A stretch of 64,000 bases of DNA from Edaphochlamys debaryana (taxonomy: Eukaryota; Chlorophyta; Chlorophyceae; Chlamydomonadales), in assembly GCA_016858145.1 (NCBI GenBank), contig JAEHOE010000093.1:62001-126000 (forward strand), given 5' to 3'. The notes beneath the pieces were generated by a model. That model was not told where the DNA came from. It was given only the letters and a program-made list of their open reading frames with translations, and did no database searches. Shown here piece by piece: positions 1 through 11,900 of this stretch (position 1 is its first letter; each line of letters opens with the position of its first letter). Position numbers and translations under genes: made by a program.

Positions 1-717
1 TACGGCCACAGCTTTGGATCGCAGACGTCGTCATGGGTGAAGATGCTGTACAGCTGCTCCAATCCAAAGTCCTCCAGCCAGCTCTGCATCAGCTGCCCAT
101 CCACATCAGATGAGAGCTGGCCGCAGATCTTCATCTTGAGGTCCGTGCACAGCGACACGGCGAAGGGCTTGGTGATGGGGACCTCCGCATCGTCGGCTAC
201 CGCATCGACCAGGGTGCCAATCTTGTTTGCAAAATCGGTGCAGGTCGTTGTTGTGAGCTTGAAGGGGTCAGTAATGACAATCTCGTCGTTCATAGGAGGA
301 ATGGCGGTGAAGACCAGGCACACGTCGCAGGGGGTGGAGAGCGCGCCGCCTGCGGGGCACAAAGGCACGTGGGGGACCGGGTGAGGTACGTGCCGAAGGT
401 AGGGCTTGCCCATACCTGAAGGTATGCGGGGTAAGTCGTTTATCGCAGAGGTTCTATTGCACAACCCTGACCGCAAGGCGCATCAAGTGAAAGAGGCGAG
501 AGCGCCGCACGCGCTGACAGAGCAGCGTAGCTGGGCCGGCGGGCGCATGGTTGTCATGGCCCCTTTCGACCTTACCCGCCCCTTGCCCATACGTACGCTT
601 ATGTTAAACAATGTGATCCCACTGTGAATTCGGGCACAGAGAACGTGGAGAGCCCGACGACTCACCAATGGCCGCCGCGGCGACCACGAGAGCCATCGCC
701 CACACGTTGAGACGCAT
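1..717 (-). CDS. Pherophorin-like secreted protein, 5' part
   Basis: Two exons join in frame: 666-717 and 1-349, with a GT-AG intron at 350-665. The ATG at 715-717 opens a signal peptide (MRLNVWAMALVVAAAAI, then GG). The second exon gives a Cys-patterned domain that begins CDVC, followed by CTDF, LCTDLKMKIC and DDVC. It carries the Thr-rich CTDFANKIGTLVDA stretch and the C...F..C...VCG layout that I associate with the pherophorin (DUF3707) extracellular-matrix domain of volvocine algae. If so, the product is secreted into the cell wall or matrix. About 133 residues are seen; the rest lies beyond the left edge. The domain call rests on cysteine spacing and local resemblance only. Another small secreted Cys-rich protein is possible. 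The signal peptide and exon join are better supported than the family name. Confidence 0.6.
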
Positions 718-1630
718 TGTGTCAGATGCACGACGCGGCTCCTCTTGTCGGGTCGGTTCCACTCTCGTGGTGTGCCCCAATAGATGTGCAGTATGTCAGC
801 TGCCTCGAGGTAGCTGCACGGGTCGTGAGGCAAGCTTGCGCGTTGATAGCAGACAGCTCTGCTTATGAGGATTGTGCAACAGCGCAGCGTTATATATGCA
901 CGGGAAATGCACGTACGGCTCGCGTAAAGTCGTGCCCGTTTCTTCCGCATTTCCGCTCAATTATATCGTCTAGGTCCGTTTTAGTGCTCACACTCCGCCT
1001 CTTCCTTCCGTAGCTACCATATACAACAATGTGCCCGTGCTAGTCGTTCAGGGGTACGCCCCTACGCTCCTAACGTCCTACGGCCGTCAAACACCGTCAA
1101 CACCGAGGCGCGGGCCAGTGTCGTCAGCCTGGAGGGGCCCTCTCCAGCCTGCTCTCCCGCATCGCACCGGCATTGCACACAGTCAACGCACCACGCCGCC
1201 CCATATCCTTGGCAACGTCAAGGTTCATCTGCACCATGCGCTGGCAAGGGTTGGCACTGCACTGCTGCCGTAGCTCACAGTGCCCACAGAGCTTGCCCAA
1301 CCCAATCCGTTCTGATGTGGATGAGGAGGTGCAGTGTGGAGGAGGCCGCCAGTGCCGTGCGTGCACCCCTACCTCTTGGCACGTGACGTTGCACACAGCC
1401 TTCTCTGGGCAGGCTGCAGGCCCCATACGCCAATACGCCTGCACCCAGCCTGACGATTCCCCTCCCGTCTCTCCCACATGCCTTTCCCGCCTCGCTTCCC
1501 AAGCCCGCGTCACACGTCGCCACAGCACCACCGTTGCTCTGAAGCAGAGCACGCGGGCAGGCACCTTCCTCCAGCTTCCCCAGCTTCCCGGCGGCCACAC
1601 ACCGCTGCTGCTCCCGCCCCACTTCCTGGC
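718..1630. other. Intergenic region
   Basis: This stretch holds the promoter side of the pherophorin-like gene and the 3' flank of the aldo/keto reductase. Both genes are on the minus strand. Short open frames occur on both strands, but none has splice-consistent neighbours or a recognisable motif. Confidence 0.5.
890..897 (-). promoter_or_regulatory. Possible TATA box for the pherophorin-like gene
   Basis: On the minus strand the sequence reads ATATATAA about 175 bases upstream of the ATG at 717, in otherwise GC-rich DNA. Position and sequence suit a TATA element, but no transcript start can be seen. Confidence 0.4.
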
Positions 1631-4600
1631 TCAGTTCCAGGCCAGGGCCGAGCGCTCCGCCCAGTAGTCCTCGGGGGTCTGTGCCAACTGCTCGTGGAGG
1701 GCCTGCACGTCCTCGTCCTGAGGGGAGCGGGAGGGGGCAGGTCTTTGAGAGCATGGGCGAGGGCGGAGTAAGTAGCCTTGTGGGGGTAGCGCGGCCTGAC
1801 AGCAGCCACGTCCCCTTTCTGCCTGGGGTGGAGCGGGCGAGAGAGTGGGCAGCGTGAGGCGGGGCGGTTTCTGTGCGAGCAGCGCCGCCAAGCCTAACCT
1901 CCCGGCTAGCTGGTGGTCACTCCAAGCGAAAAGGTCCCAACCGCCGATCAAGGCCCCCACAGGCCCCCACAGGCCCCACCTGCAGCCGCCCCGCCAGCTC
2001 CAGCGCTGCCGCGTTTGACGCCAGCTGCTCCGCCGTGGTCGCGCCCGACAGAACCATGGGCCGGAAGGGCTGCACAATCACGCATGCCAGCGCCAGCGCG
2101 TCCACCGTGGTGCCGTACTGCGTTACGGCAGGGAGGGGTGCAGTACGGCAAGGCTCCGGGTCAGCGCGATGAGCCGATGACCCGGTGCGTTGACGCGAAC
2201 CGTTGATCTCGGCCGCACCCGAACCGTCCCGGGGGTGCACACCTCCCACCCACCGTCCACCCTTTGCCTCGCCCCTAGCCCCCACGCCCCCGCCTTCCCT
2301 GCCGCTTCCTTCACCTCCCCGTCAGGCCCCCACGCCCCCACCTTGGCCGCTGCCTGCTGAAGCGCTGCCAGTTTGGCCGCGAAGCCCGGGTGCGTGTTGC
2401 GGGGCGTCAGGCGGCCGTTGGCGAGGCCCTCCTTGACGATGATGGACATTCCGGCGTCGGCCGCCTCCTGGAGCGCGGGGCCTGGGGGCGGGGGCAGGAA
2501 AGCGTGTGGGTGCAGGCAGGGGCCGGGGAGGAGCAGCGTTTGTAGGGTAGGGGTGAGGAGCATGGCACGTAGGGGGGGCCGTGTGCGCTGTGAAGGCGGC
2601 TGGGGCGATGTCGAGCGGACGAAAGGGAGCAGGGGACAGCAGAGGTGGCAAGCGGATTTGCTCCTGCAAAACCCTGGTTCGCTGGGCTTCAGTCCGCAGG
2701 CCGTCGCGGGTACCCACCGACGGAAGGTTCTAGAAGGTTGTAAGTCGCCTAGTTGATGGAGCAGGGAATTTGAGAGGGGGAGCAGAGAGCGGGCCACGCG
2801 CGGTCAGAAACGGGCAGAGAGGTGGACGGAGGTCAACCATCCGCCGCAAACAACACCGGTCCACGGTGAGTGGCTCGTCCTGATCTGCACGGTAAGGCCC
2901 ACCTGCACGCAGTCGAACAGCGGCTGCCCGTCCGACATGCGGACCGACATGGCCTTGCGCAGCGTGACGGGCTGCTGCACGCCTGTGCGTGAGGGAGCGG
3001 GGAGGACGGAGCGAAGCTCGTGTTTAGGCTGGCTGGGCAAGAGGAGAGAGCTGACCTGGGGAGGACCACGTCCCGCCCTTCCCGCCACCCTATTCCAGCA
3101 AGATGCAGCTGACCGGGGAGGGGAGGTGCTTGGCACCCGAACCCACTCGAGTCACTCCAGCCAATCAAGCGGTGTTGGCTGCCACGGGCCCCGGCCAGGT
3201 GCCCCCGCCCCGCCCACCCGACAAGCTCAGGCCCATGCGCCAGCCCCTCTGCTTCTTGAGTGACTCCAGCTCCGCCAGCACATCCGCTGGGGGGCGGGGG
3301 GGGGGGGTAAGAAAGTAGGGGTGGTGGGAGGAATGCGGGTGAGGCAAGCACCCGCGGTAAGCAAGCACCCGCATGCATCGCGGTTGGTGCTGCCGCCGAA
3401 TCCGGGGTGCCCAGGGGTGCTGCCTTCCACCGCTGATGCCCTGCCTTCGCACTCTCCCTCCCGCTGCCGTTCCTCGAGCCTGCTCGGGGACCCAAGTAGC
3501 CCTGATTGGGCCACCGCCCAGCCATCCGCATCTTCCCAGCTCCCGTCGCGGCTCCTCGCACCGCCCTACCATTCCCAGCCCTGGCGCCCCTCGCAGCGCC
3601 AAGAACCCCACAGCCCTTCAGCCCGCCTTCTTCCAGTCATGATCAAGTCTCACATCTAATCGTCACCTCCGGCGGCCCCACCTGCGTCCAGCACGCCGCT
3701 CTCCAGGGTTGCCGAGTGGATCTGGTACAGCCGCAGGTGGGGGCCCAGCAGCGCCTGAGTCTCACCGGCCTGCAAGGGACGGGGAGAGGAGCGGGCACCG
3801 GGGTCTGCCGCCGGCCGGAACGGAGCCGCCCCGTGCCCATGCCCTCTCCGCCGGCCGCTTATGAAGACTGCCCTTGGCCCCGGCTCCGGTTGCCCCACGG
3901 CTTCCTCAGCCCCACCACCGGCTCTGTCCCGTCTCCTGTTGCTCGCCTGCTTGCGGAGGTTGGGTGCGGTGTGTTCCTTCACCTCGTGCGGCTTACCGCC
4001 CGTGTCCACCTGCGGGGAGGCAGGCCAAGTGCAAGGTTGAGATCACGGAGGCCGCCGAGAACAAAGGAGGCCTGGCGCCTCTCATCTGATGTAGCAAGGG
4101 GCCGAGGGCAAGCCGTTTGGGGGGCGAGTCGCTCGCACCCGCCCACCAACACCGCCAACACCTGCCGACCTGCAAGGTCCGCTGCGAGGTTCGCTCCACC
4201 CAACCAACGGCCCACCTACCGTCGACTACCGGCCTGCAGTTTGCACACCTAGCAGCCGGATAGCACACCTAGCACGTTGCATTGGCACCCAGCTATCCCA
4301 CCTGCCAGTCCGCCGTGTAGTAGTAGCCCCACTTGGAGCCAACCACAGTGCGCCCAAGCTGCTCCGCACTCAGGCCCCCCAGCCAGGCGCTCAGAAACTC
4401 CTCCGCACGGCCGTAGCTCCGGGCGGCGTCAAAGTAACTGTACGGCAAATGGCGGTAAGAGTCTCGTATTGCGGCACGCGAAGGCCCAGCGAGGTCCACA
4501 GAGGGGGGCAGCAGGGACTGGGTTGCAGCCGGAGCCCATGGTCACAGCCACTCTACCCTGCGATGAGGCATCCTGGCCCGCGGCCCTCCCGCGGCTCCTC

Positions 4601-5008
4601 ACCGCAGGCCCAGCCCCAGAGCTGCGGTGAGCACGTCGGCGCACTGGGCCTTCATCTCTTCCACGGACTTGGCTGGTCGGGCGGGCGGGCGGGTAGAGGG
4701 TGGGTGGGTGGGCGGAAGGACGCAGGTACAGGGATCCTACCGAAGCTGGACTCGGTACTCTGCACGCCTTGCCCCAGGTGCCTTGTGGCACCAATGCCCA
4801 GCCTCGGGGCCACTCCCTCATGACCCTGGGCCTCCTCAGCACCCCTCTAGTGGGGCGGGGTGTGTCGGCTGCCAGCCCATCCCGTAACTGGGCGTGGCAG
4901 CGCTGGGCCTGGCCCCTGGGTGCCCCTACTCGTGAGATCCGAGCCATGGCCCAGATTGATGTAGCCCGGCCGCCCCAGCGCCGCCAGCCCCAGGCCCAGC
5001 AGCGGCAT
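1631..5008 (-). CDS. Aldo/keto reductase family oxidoreductase
   Basis: About eleven exons join in frame on the minus strand. Conserved pieces in order are MPLLGLGLAALGRPGY near the start, KSVEEMKAQCADVLTAALGL, RYFDAARSYGRAEEFL, VGSKWGYYYTADW, LRLYQIHSATLESGVLD, AMSVRMSDGQPLFDCVQ, ATYNLLEPSVG, IIVKEGLANGRLT, a VLSGATTAEQL cofactor segment, and the end DYWAERSALAWN with its stop at 1631-1633. The aldo/keto reductase catalytic set is visible: Asp in FDAA, Tyr in SYG, Lys in SKWG and His in YQIHS. The enzyme should be a soluble NAD(P)H-dependent carbonyl reductase; the substrate is unknown. The start is uncertain: Met at 5008 lies inside an exon whose frame stays open upstream to 5257. One intron needs a GC donor (CAG|GCGAGC at 3941-3946). 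The gene is divergent from the VASt/DysF gene. Confidence 0.88.
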
Positions 5009-5386
5009 GTCGGGCACCCCCAGGAAGGTGCCTGCAGGTCGGGCAGCGGCAGCAGACGGGGGGTGGTGTGTGTTGTTGCTGGGGTGGGAGCGTGGAGCGA
5101 TGTGGGTCGGGTCCGGAAGCCCCTGCAGCCTTGTGCTTTCTGGGCTGCTGCCGGTTTGTCCTGGGCTGCTGCGTCCTAGCCTTCCAATATGGTACTGCTC
5201 GTTAATGAGAAGCTTGTCCTTTCCTTGGCCTACCCTTGGCCTTGGGGCTGATGACAACCGGAGTCATGGTCCCAACGTGTGCGGCCGCACTGCACCGCAG
5301 CCCACATCGCCGCGCCGGACCGGACCGGACCCTGCAAAGCGAGTCCAGGGTTAGCGAGTCGTGGGTCTAGCGCTGCACTGCGGACA

Positions 5387-5836
5387 TCATCCTTTGGTCC
5401 AGGCAATGGGGTTCAGCCGGGGAGGCAACTTGACAGGGGGGGCGGGGGTACACATGATCGAGCAGTCCACCTGCACGCGCTCGCCGCCTGCGACCTCTGC
5501 TGAGTCCGGCGAGTGATCTGCGAGAAAATTGTAGACATGGGCCTCGCAGTGTGGGTGCGCTTCGGGTGTGGCACCCTGCAAGTTGGGATTGTGGGGCTGT
5601 CGCCGTGTATCAAAGACGTTGCGCAGGCGCGAGTACCGCGTGTGGGTTATTCGTTCGGCTACAGAGATGCTTGCATTCGCGTTGGTGCAGGCCCAAACCA
5701 GCCCTCCATCCGGTGATTGATACGTGTCATAGCCCGGCCTTCTGCCTTCTACGGTTCCGCAGAATATTAATTCGCGCCCGTAACTCGCTGGTTGCTCCAG
5801 GGGTTCACCTCCAGAGCTCGGAAGGCGAGGTGTCAC
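5387..5836 (-). other. Unassigned open frame between divergent genes
   Basis: A minus-strand frame of about 149 codons stays open here. Its base composition is less GC-biased than the neighbouring coding exons. It contains VYNFLADHSPDSAEVAGG and a Cys-containing end (VQVDCSIMCTPAPP), which reads more like protein than random GC-rich shadow frames do. No ATG opens it; a TTGCAGCTAG at its upper edge could be a splice acceptor. It could be the last exon of a short gene, a gene remnant or chance. I do not recognise it. Confidence 0.22.
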
Positions 5837-5979
5837 CTAGCTGCAACCAGCTCTGCTCGGGGCTTCACGCGACGTAACCTTGCCTGCGCTCTATTTCCGT
5901 CTTGTAGCATGTACTCTCATTAGGTAGTGCCCTCGGGCATCAGCAGCTAAGTACACCTGTGTCCGCGTGGACCGGCGCC

Positions 5980-8900
5980 ATGGGCCGCGCTGCGGCCTCG
6001 CTCGACACCATTTGGCCAGACACGGCTGATCCAAAGACGCTGGTGTGCGTCCGGGCAGCCTGCTCGGCGTCGGAGCTCTTCAACGCGGTGTTCGTCAAGC
6101 CCGATCTCAATGTGCGCACTTTCGGGGGCCCGGCTGGGAGCATCTGCACGAAACTGCGTCCGCCTTGGCCACCTGCTACTGGCATCGCGACCTTAGAACG
6201 TCATGGGTGGGCGCACGGGGCCTGAGCAGCAAGGCAGGCCGCGGTGCAGCGTGCCGACCAGGACCCCTCCAACGTTGCTACCCCCCACGCCCCATCAGCC
6301 TACGACACCCGCTCGGACGCAGATCCGTCCACTCCCTGCTCCGCCAGCCCTCTGAGTGCGCTAATCCTGCTCATGACCTTTCCTCCGCACCTCCCCGTCT
6401 CCTAGCCATGAGCTGGGACACCCTCGTGCTGCGCTCCCGGTAACCCGCACGCCCCCTCTCCTCATGACCCGTGACTTCCACCCCAGGCCCCGTTCCAGAG
6501 CCTGCACGCGATACCCGGGCGCCCTCCCATTCAGCCATTTCGCCTCCTGCGTCCAGTAACCTGCCCAGCACAAAGCCCTGTTCCCACCGTACCTCAGGCT
6601 CGTTCCCCTCAGCATCCCGGCCCGTACTCCCAGACCCCCACCCTCTCCCGCAACCCCCACCCTCCTCGCCCTCACCCTCCTCACCCTCCTCACCCTCCAC
6701 CCCCACCCCCATCCCCACCCCTCAACCCACCCTCCCGCTCCCTTAGGCCCAGCTGCACAAGCAGCGCAACGACACGGACCTCGTCACCACGCCCTGGGTG
6801 GAGGGCCGCGAGCAGCTGCCCCCGGAGCAGTACACCTGGTCCAACTTCGGGGAGCCCAACGAGCCCTCCACACGGCTGCGGCACCGCAAGGCAAGGGCGG
6901 GGCACGGGAGGCGTCGGGGGATGACGGGGGCGGCACATGGGGGCAGCAGCGGGGTTGGGGAGAGCGGGGTCGGGCGGCGTCGACGGATGAGGGCGGCAGT
7001 AGGAGTGGGGAGAGCCGGGCCGGGAGCAGGCCAGGCGGGCGTGGTGTGAGGAGGAGAGGGGCGGGGATGGAGTGCGCGTAGGGGTGCGGGCGGGGGCGCC
7101 CCACTGCTGCCGGTACGCGCAGGTCTCGGCCAGGAGGGGTCGGGGTCAGGGTCAGGTTGAGGTCACGCACGCGCTGTCTGACGCGGGCCCTGGTGCTGCC
7201 CCCGCGCAGGTGCGGTTCGAGAGCCCCCCGGCGGCGCTGGCCTCCAAGCCCTTCCAGAATGAGGAGTACCAGGCGAGCGGCTCGGGGCCTTGGGGGTGGT
7301 GCACGGCCCTGGGGCAGGGGCGCGGGCATGGGCCTGGAGATGGGCCTGGAGCACAGCCGCGGGCCAGAGCAACGGGGAGCTACCAGCCGCCGGCACCACA
7401 GGCCGTTCTTATCTGGGGGCCTTTGTGCTCCAAGCCAACTTTAGGCCACACACTGTCCTTCTTCCTAATCCCCTGCTCCCCTCGCCCCCCCCAGGTCCTC
7501 ACGGCCCTGTCCCCCGACCGGCTGTACGTGCTGGAGGCCGTGTCCTGCACCTCGGCGCCCTACGGAGACAAGTTCAACGTCTTCTTCCGGTACATCATAC
7601 GGGCCGAGGGAGAAGGTGCGCACGCGGGGGGACAGCAAGGGGTACGGCCGGGAGGGGCGGGCAGCCACGGGCACCGCCACGACCACGGACATTCTCTGAT
7701 GCCGCGGCCTATGCCTCCGGGTCAGGAGGCCCGCCCAGGGCCCCTGCGCAGCTGTCCACCCCACCACATCACCTCCCGTCACTTCTCAACCCCCTCCCCC
7801 CCCAGGCTCCTCGCTGCACCTGGTGTTCCACGTGGAGTTCCTGCCCTCCATGAACCGCATGCTCAAGCCCGTGGTGGCCAAGGCGGTGGACGGTGGGGGC
7901 AGGGGGAGGGGGGGGGCGGAGGGCTGGGAGGGAGGGGTTGAGGCAGGCAGCGAAGGAAGGAGGACGGGGGATGACGGGTCTGTGCAGTGCGGCGTTTGGG
8001 CTGGGCTGGCCACTTGGCGCCCGGCCGTGGCCAGGGCTCTGGGCGAACTAGCCTCAGAAAGAACCTTGCCTCACCGAGAGCGCCCGCCCCACCTCCCCGC
8101 CTGTTGCCCCCGCAGCCGGCGTGCGCGGCACGTTCCGCATCTTCCGCACCGCGCTGGGGGGCCTGGCGCCTGGCGTGGCGGACGCGGCAGAGGCGGAGAT
8201 GCCCACCCCCGGCGCCGCCTGCGCCGAGGAGTCGGGGTCGAGCAGCGAGTCGGAGGCGGAGGAGGGGGAGGAGGAGGGGGGCGAGGGGGAGGAGGAGGCG
8301 GAGCGGAAGCGGCGCCACCACCACCACCACGCCCACCGGCATGCGGCGCACGGGGCGCAGCACGGCGCGCACGTGCACGGGCGCGGCGCGCACGGGGCCC
8401 ACGGGCCTGGGCCTGGGATGGGCCCGGTGGCCGGGCACCATGGACCCGGGCTGCTGTCGGTGCTGACTCAGCAGCTGGTGTACAAGGACCAGGTGGGGCG
8501 GTGGCGGTGGGATTGGGGTGGTGGGAAGGGGTTACGTTCGGATGTTCAAGAAAAGGCGTTCGGCGGGGCCCCTATGCGGGGTGGTCGGGGCTCCAGAGGC
8601 GTGACGGAGGTCGCACCGCGCTTTGGCTGACGCCGCGGGTTGACGCCTCCGCCCCTGCCCCTGCCCCTGCTGTCCCCGCCCAACCCCCAGGTGACGCTGC
8701 TGTCCGACCTGGTCGGTGCGGGGCTGCGCACCGTCACCACCTCGGAAGTGGGGGCGCAGGTGAGCGCGTGGGGGGGTCCAGAGCCCGCAGCGCAGCTTGG
8801 CGGAGTCCCAGGGCACTCGTGCAGCCCTGGAGCGCTTTCAGCCTGGATGAGTTTACCCGACCCCCTGCGCCCGTGCCCTGCCCTATGCTCTCCGCCATGC

Positions 8901-11900
8901 TCGCCTTAAGGCGCCGCGCCCTCCCGGCTCTTCCCGCCCTTGCCACCACCGTCCCCGTGCGAAGCTCTCGCCGCCCGACCCCTCCCGACCCCCGCCGACC
9001 CGTCCTGACCCCTCCCGGCCCCCTCCCGGCACAACTTCGTTCAGCAACAAACACCTCCCGCCCCCCCGCCCAGGTCCTGGCGGTGCTGCTGACCGTGTGG
9101 CTGGTGGGCCTGGTGGTGTCGGCGCTGCACAGCTGGCAGGCGGTGTGCGGCCGCGGCGTGACGAGCGCAGGCGGCCGGCTGCTGCTGTGGGGCCTGTGCT
9201 GGCCGCTGGCGCTGGTGGACCTGCCCGACAGCACCGGCGAGGTGCTGACGTCACTCGCGCTCGTGGCCGGGATCAATCTCGCCGTGATGAAGCTGGCGGA
9301 GATCTCCGTACGGCATCTGGGCCACCCGCAGCCGGCGGCGGCGGAGGGCGCCGGCGTGGGGGCGGGGGCGGCCGGGGGCGCGCTGGCGGCGCCGCGCAGC
9401 AGCGGAGGGGCCTCGTCCGAGCATGGCGGCGACGAGGAGGAGGAGGGGGAGGCGGTCACGGCTGGAGACCCGCTCGGCGAGCCCGCATCAGCAGCTGATC
9501 CCGCGGCGCCCGCATCGTCGTCAGCCGCGGCAGCGGACGCGAAGTCCGGCGCTAAGGGCGACGGCAAGGCGGCCCTGGGCTCGTCCTCCGCCCCCGTGTC
9601 CGCAGCGTCCACCACGAGCTCGCCCGAGAAATCCGACAAACCCACCAAGGAGAAGGGCAAGGGCAAAGGCAAGGACAAGGACAAGGACGGGTCCAAGAAG
9701 AGCGCGCTGGCCAAGATGGGCTCCGGCACCGCCGCGGCCTCTGCTGCCATGGCCAGTGCCGCCAAGAGCATCGCCAACGCCGCCAAGTCCAAGCCCACCC
9801 GCATGGCCCCCGCGCCAAAGCAGTTCACGCCCGAGCAGCTCCGCTCCCTGGAGCTGGGCACGGTCAACACCAAAGGCCGCAGCGCCAGCGCCAGCACCGC
9901 CGACGGCGGCGGGAACGGCGGCGGCGCGCCGGCGCTGGCGTCGCCGGCGGCGGAGGTGAGCTCCGCCGCCATGGCCGACGCCTGGGCCGCCGACGTGACG
10001 CTCATCGCGCCGCCGTCGATGTCGTCGCCGCCGTCGATGGTCTCGGCGGTGCCGTCGGCGACCGGAGCGCCGTTTACGGTGCAGCGGCCGCAGTCGAGCG
10101 CGGGCCGTCCGCCTTCGCCGCCGCCGGCGGCGCGGCCGGCGCCGGCCAACCGCTCCTCCACCAGCGGCCGGACCTCCGTCAGCGGCGGAGCCGCCGCCGC
10201 CGCAGCAGCAGCAGCAGCAGCTGCCGCCGCCCATCCGGCGCCGGTATCCGCGCCGGCGTTGCCGGTCTCGCGGACCGCGGCGGCGGAGTCCGCTGGCGGC
10301 GCCGCCAGCGCCAGCGGTCTCAGCCCGGGCCGTAGCGTTGTGCCGTCGCCCCCCAGCGCGCGCGTGCTGCCGCCGGCGGCCCTCGCGAGCGCTGGCGGCG
10401 CCGGCGGCAGCGGCATGGCCCCGGGCGCCGGCAGCGGCTTCACCAACATCTTCAGCAAGGAGGGCATGGACTCGATGGCGGAGAGCCTGCGATGTGGGTC
10501 GGGCGGGAGGAGGAGGGGCACGCTGCTGTTGCGGGGTGTGGGGTTGAGCTAGGGGGCATCATGGAGAGGCTTACAGATTCCCTCTGTGCTCCCGCTCCCT
10601 GCATTTATGCCGCCCCTGAATCTGGCGTCTGCTCCGTTCCATGTTACCCCACCCGCGCAGCCGCCTTCCGCTGGGACAAGGCGGAGACCGAGGGAGGCCA
10701 CAGCGGCCTCACCTCCCCCGAGCCCTCAGCCACGGGCCTCCCCGCGGTGCCCCACGGACCGCCCATGGGCTCCGGCTCCGCCGCCGCCGCCGCCGCAGCG
10801 GCGGCGGCCGCCGCCGCTGCCGCCCAGAACCACGCCTCCGCCAAGACCCGCAGCGAGGCCGGCAGCGGAGGCAACGGCGGCAACGGCGGCTCGGGGCCGG
10901 GCCCCCACAACGGCGGGGCTCAGCAGAGCGGCGCGAGCGTGGCGGCGGCAGGCGGCCGCTCCGTCAGCGCCGCGGGCGGCACGTTCCTGCACGGCCCCGC
11001 GGCCGTGTCCATGCCGCTCACGGGCGCCGCGTCCTTCCACTCGGCCACCTCGGACTTCCCCCTGCTGGTGAGAGCGCGCGTGAGCGAGGAGCGGGAGTGG
11101 CAGCTAGGGCTTGGGGCTGCGTTCTGCCAGTCCCGGGATGGTGCAGCGAGGGCCCTCTGCAGTACGGCCGGTGCGCGGTCGTCCCCTGCTCGTCCGCCCC
11201 GTGTGCCCGTAACACGCCTCGCTCTCAGTACCGGTATCTCGGGACACGGCACATTGAGAGGGGGCCTCGCGCCCAGCGCCGTCGTGGCCGAGTGATGAAG
11301 TCTACACCCTCTGTGGGCCCCTCTGTGACGCGTGCCACCACTCCCCGCGCATGCGCATCGGGCTCGCTGGCTGCCGCCAAACCTTCTCTTTGACTGCGGT
11401 TCGCGCAGTTCGTCAAACGATTACCCCTGCCCACCCCTCCCCAGGGCCGCTCCCTGACGTCGTACCAGGACGCCGTGTCGGACCTGGCCGAGCCGGCGGT
11501 GGTGGTGGAGGAGGTGTTTGAGAACGAGCGCTTCCAGCCCTTCCGCGGATGGGGCCACATGTGGCCGGGGCACTTCCTGCCCTCGGACCGCGTGGGCCAC
11601 TGGAGCGACCGCCAGGTGTGCGGGGGTTGGGTTGTGGAAGGGGCAGGCAAAGGGCGCTGGGTGGGGCGCTGCCAGGAGCGTGGCTGCATGGGTCCTAGCC
11701 AAGGTAGAAGTCTTGGGTGTCTGAGCGTTATGGCTCAGCTGGCCTCGTGCTCCGCTCTGTTGACTCCTGTCGGTCTGTCCATCGGCTGGTGGCCCCTCCG
11801 CGGCGCAAACAAGCACCCGGCAGGGCTGTACTGGTCAGCTTGTTGGCGCTGCTGTTGTGGGTGCCCTGTTAGCCTCTCTCTCCTCCCTCGCACCCAGCCC

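Noticed and set aside
8734..10521. 595-codon minus-strand frame
   Set aside because: It is the antisense shadow of VASt exon 8, whose GC3-rich codons suppress stops on the opposite strand.
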